DNA from: Eubacteriaceae bacterium
GTDB taxonomy: Bacteria; Bacillota; Clostridia; Lachnospirales; Lachnospiraceae
Length of the DNA: 64,000 nt
Reading direction: 5' to 3'
Assembly (NCBI GenBank): GCA_902362455.1
Contig: CABIWJ010000001.1
Coordinates: 248,001 to 312,000 of the forward strand
Each line of letters starts with the position of its first letter. Position 1 is the stretch's first letter. The position numbers and the translations under genes are program-made. Under the pieces are notes generated by a model. That model had not been told where the DNA came from and made no database searches. It saw only the letters and a list, made by a program, of their open reading frames with translations. Positions 63,509 to 64,000 of this stretch are shown here, one piece after another.

Positions 63509-64000
63509 TTAAGGTGATGTTACGGGACCATTATTAACATCATTTCCAAAAGCTTCATTCAGCCGTGATGCTAATTTCACATCTTTGTCCGGATACAAAT
63601 GTCCGTAGGTATCCATTGTGGTTTTTGCTGATTCGTGTCCAAGTCTTCTCGAGATTTCCAAAATATCAAATCCCATGTTGATCAGCATACTTGCATGAGA
63701 GTGTCGCAGGTCATGTACACGGATTTGCTTTACACCAGCTTTGGCGGCGAGCGTTTTGATTTCTCCGATGAGCGAAGATTTCGTGAACATAAATATTCTG
63801 TCATTCTTCTTTATCTCATACAGTTTGGAAATGTGTTCCTCTATTTCATTGTAAAGGAACTCCGGAATTGTCACGATGCGCTTACTTCGGTTTGTCTTTG
63901 GAGTAAGTGTTACCTGTTCCACATCCACAACGGCAAATGTCTTGCAGATGTTCAGCTGCATAGATGGAAGAATATCTTCTGGTATGAGTGCCAGGAGTTC
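63509..64000 (-). CDS. tyrosine site-specific integrase, C-terminal part (runs off the window)
   Basis: This is the C-terminal half (about 163 residues) of a phage-type tyrosine recombinase. The frame is open to base 64000, so the N-terminus lies beyond the window. The catalytic core shows H-D-L-R-H-S-H-A-S (second catalytic arginine), R-R-L-G-H and the nucleophile in D-T-Y-G-H-L-Y. It runs toward att copy 3, so it belongs to the integrative element on the right. It could also act on the other two att copies. Internal Met codons, such as at 63961, are not true starts. Confidence 0.92.
   Translation of the reverse strand, partial: ELLALIPEDILPSMQLNICKTFAVVDVEQVTLTPKTNRSKRIVTIPEFLYNEIEEHISKLYEIKKNDRIFMFTKSSLIGEIKTLAAKAGVKQIRVHDLRHSHASMLINMGFDILEISRRLGHESAKTTMDTYGHLYPDKDVKLASRLNEAFGNDVNNGPVTSP

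Overview
The window comes from a low-GC, Gram-positive gut-type anaerobe, most likely a Lachnospiraceae member (Clostridia) close to Lachnospira / Eubacterium eligens. I infer this from the AT-rich codon use, purine-rich ribosome binding sites, the single-chain PurL, type III glutamine synthetase, class B sortase, fused OppDF-type ATPase and the FtsEX / coiled-coil M23 / CtpA cluster. The species is not proven. Almost all genes lie on the + strand.

Layout. 1-5.5 kb: the end of a GGDEF gene, then a MoxR / DUF58 / transglutaminase operon. 5.5-14.1 kb: fructose-bisphosphate aldolase with its own promoter and terminator, a nuclease-helicase of the XPD/DinG type, purL with a promoter-embedded inverted repeat, and a sortase. 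14.1-18 kb: a candidate small structured RNA, glnN, and a HigBA-like toxin-antitoxin pair bracketed by two nearly identical 245-bp hairpin-rich repeats. 18-27.2 kb: a zinc-ribbon protein and a TPM-domain protein, cyclophilin, a HAD phosphatase with an in-frame GNAT module behind a TGA, and a complete oligopeptide ABC importer. 27.2-34 kb: a small Asn-rich protein, tRNA-Gln(CTG), acyl-ACP thioesterase, a CvfB-like S1 protein, RidA, a CPBP protease, a sugar-importer ATPase and a CdaR/PucR-type regulator. 34.2-38.7 kb: ftsE-ftsX, a PcsB-like M23 hydrolase and a CtpA protease, a coherent cell-division and wall-remodelling cluster. 38.7-47.6 kb: uvrB-uvrA behind three tandem SOS boxes, an alanine/sodium symporter with an unusual insertion, and guaA.

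From the 3' end of guaA onward the window becomes accessory DNA. The 12-base sequence GAGTTTGAATAA, which contains the guaA stop codon, recurs at 60658 and 63432, and a tyrosine integrase running off the window end points at the last copy. The simplest reading is a guaA integration hotspot holding two stacked segments that lack their own integrase, plus the edge of an integrase-bearing element. Segment 1 (about 13 kb) starts with a strong promoter, a 20-codon leader peptide and a transcription attenuator in front of a GNAT acetyltransferase. It continues with a flavoprotein, an HD protein, a Nudix-M24 fusion, a membrane-anchored unknown, an S66 peptidase (MccF-like), an HTH-Nudix fusion, a small membrane protein, an AlbA_2/Schlafen-type ATP-binding protein and a 1556-residue STAND-like P-loop NTPase. 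That last protein is the best candidate for an undescribed (probably antiphage) system. Segment 2 (about 2.8 kb) carries a MarR-MATE efflux pair with a perfect operator palindrome, and a KTR zinc-ribbon gene interrupted by TGA.

All assignments come from reading motifs and gene order. No database search was run.
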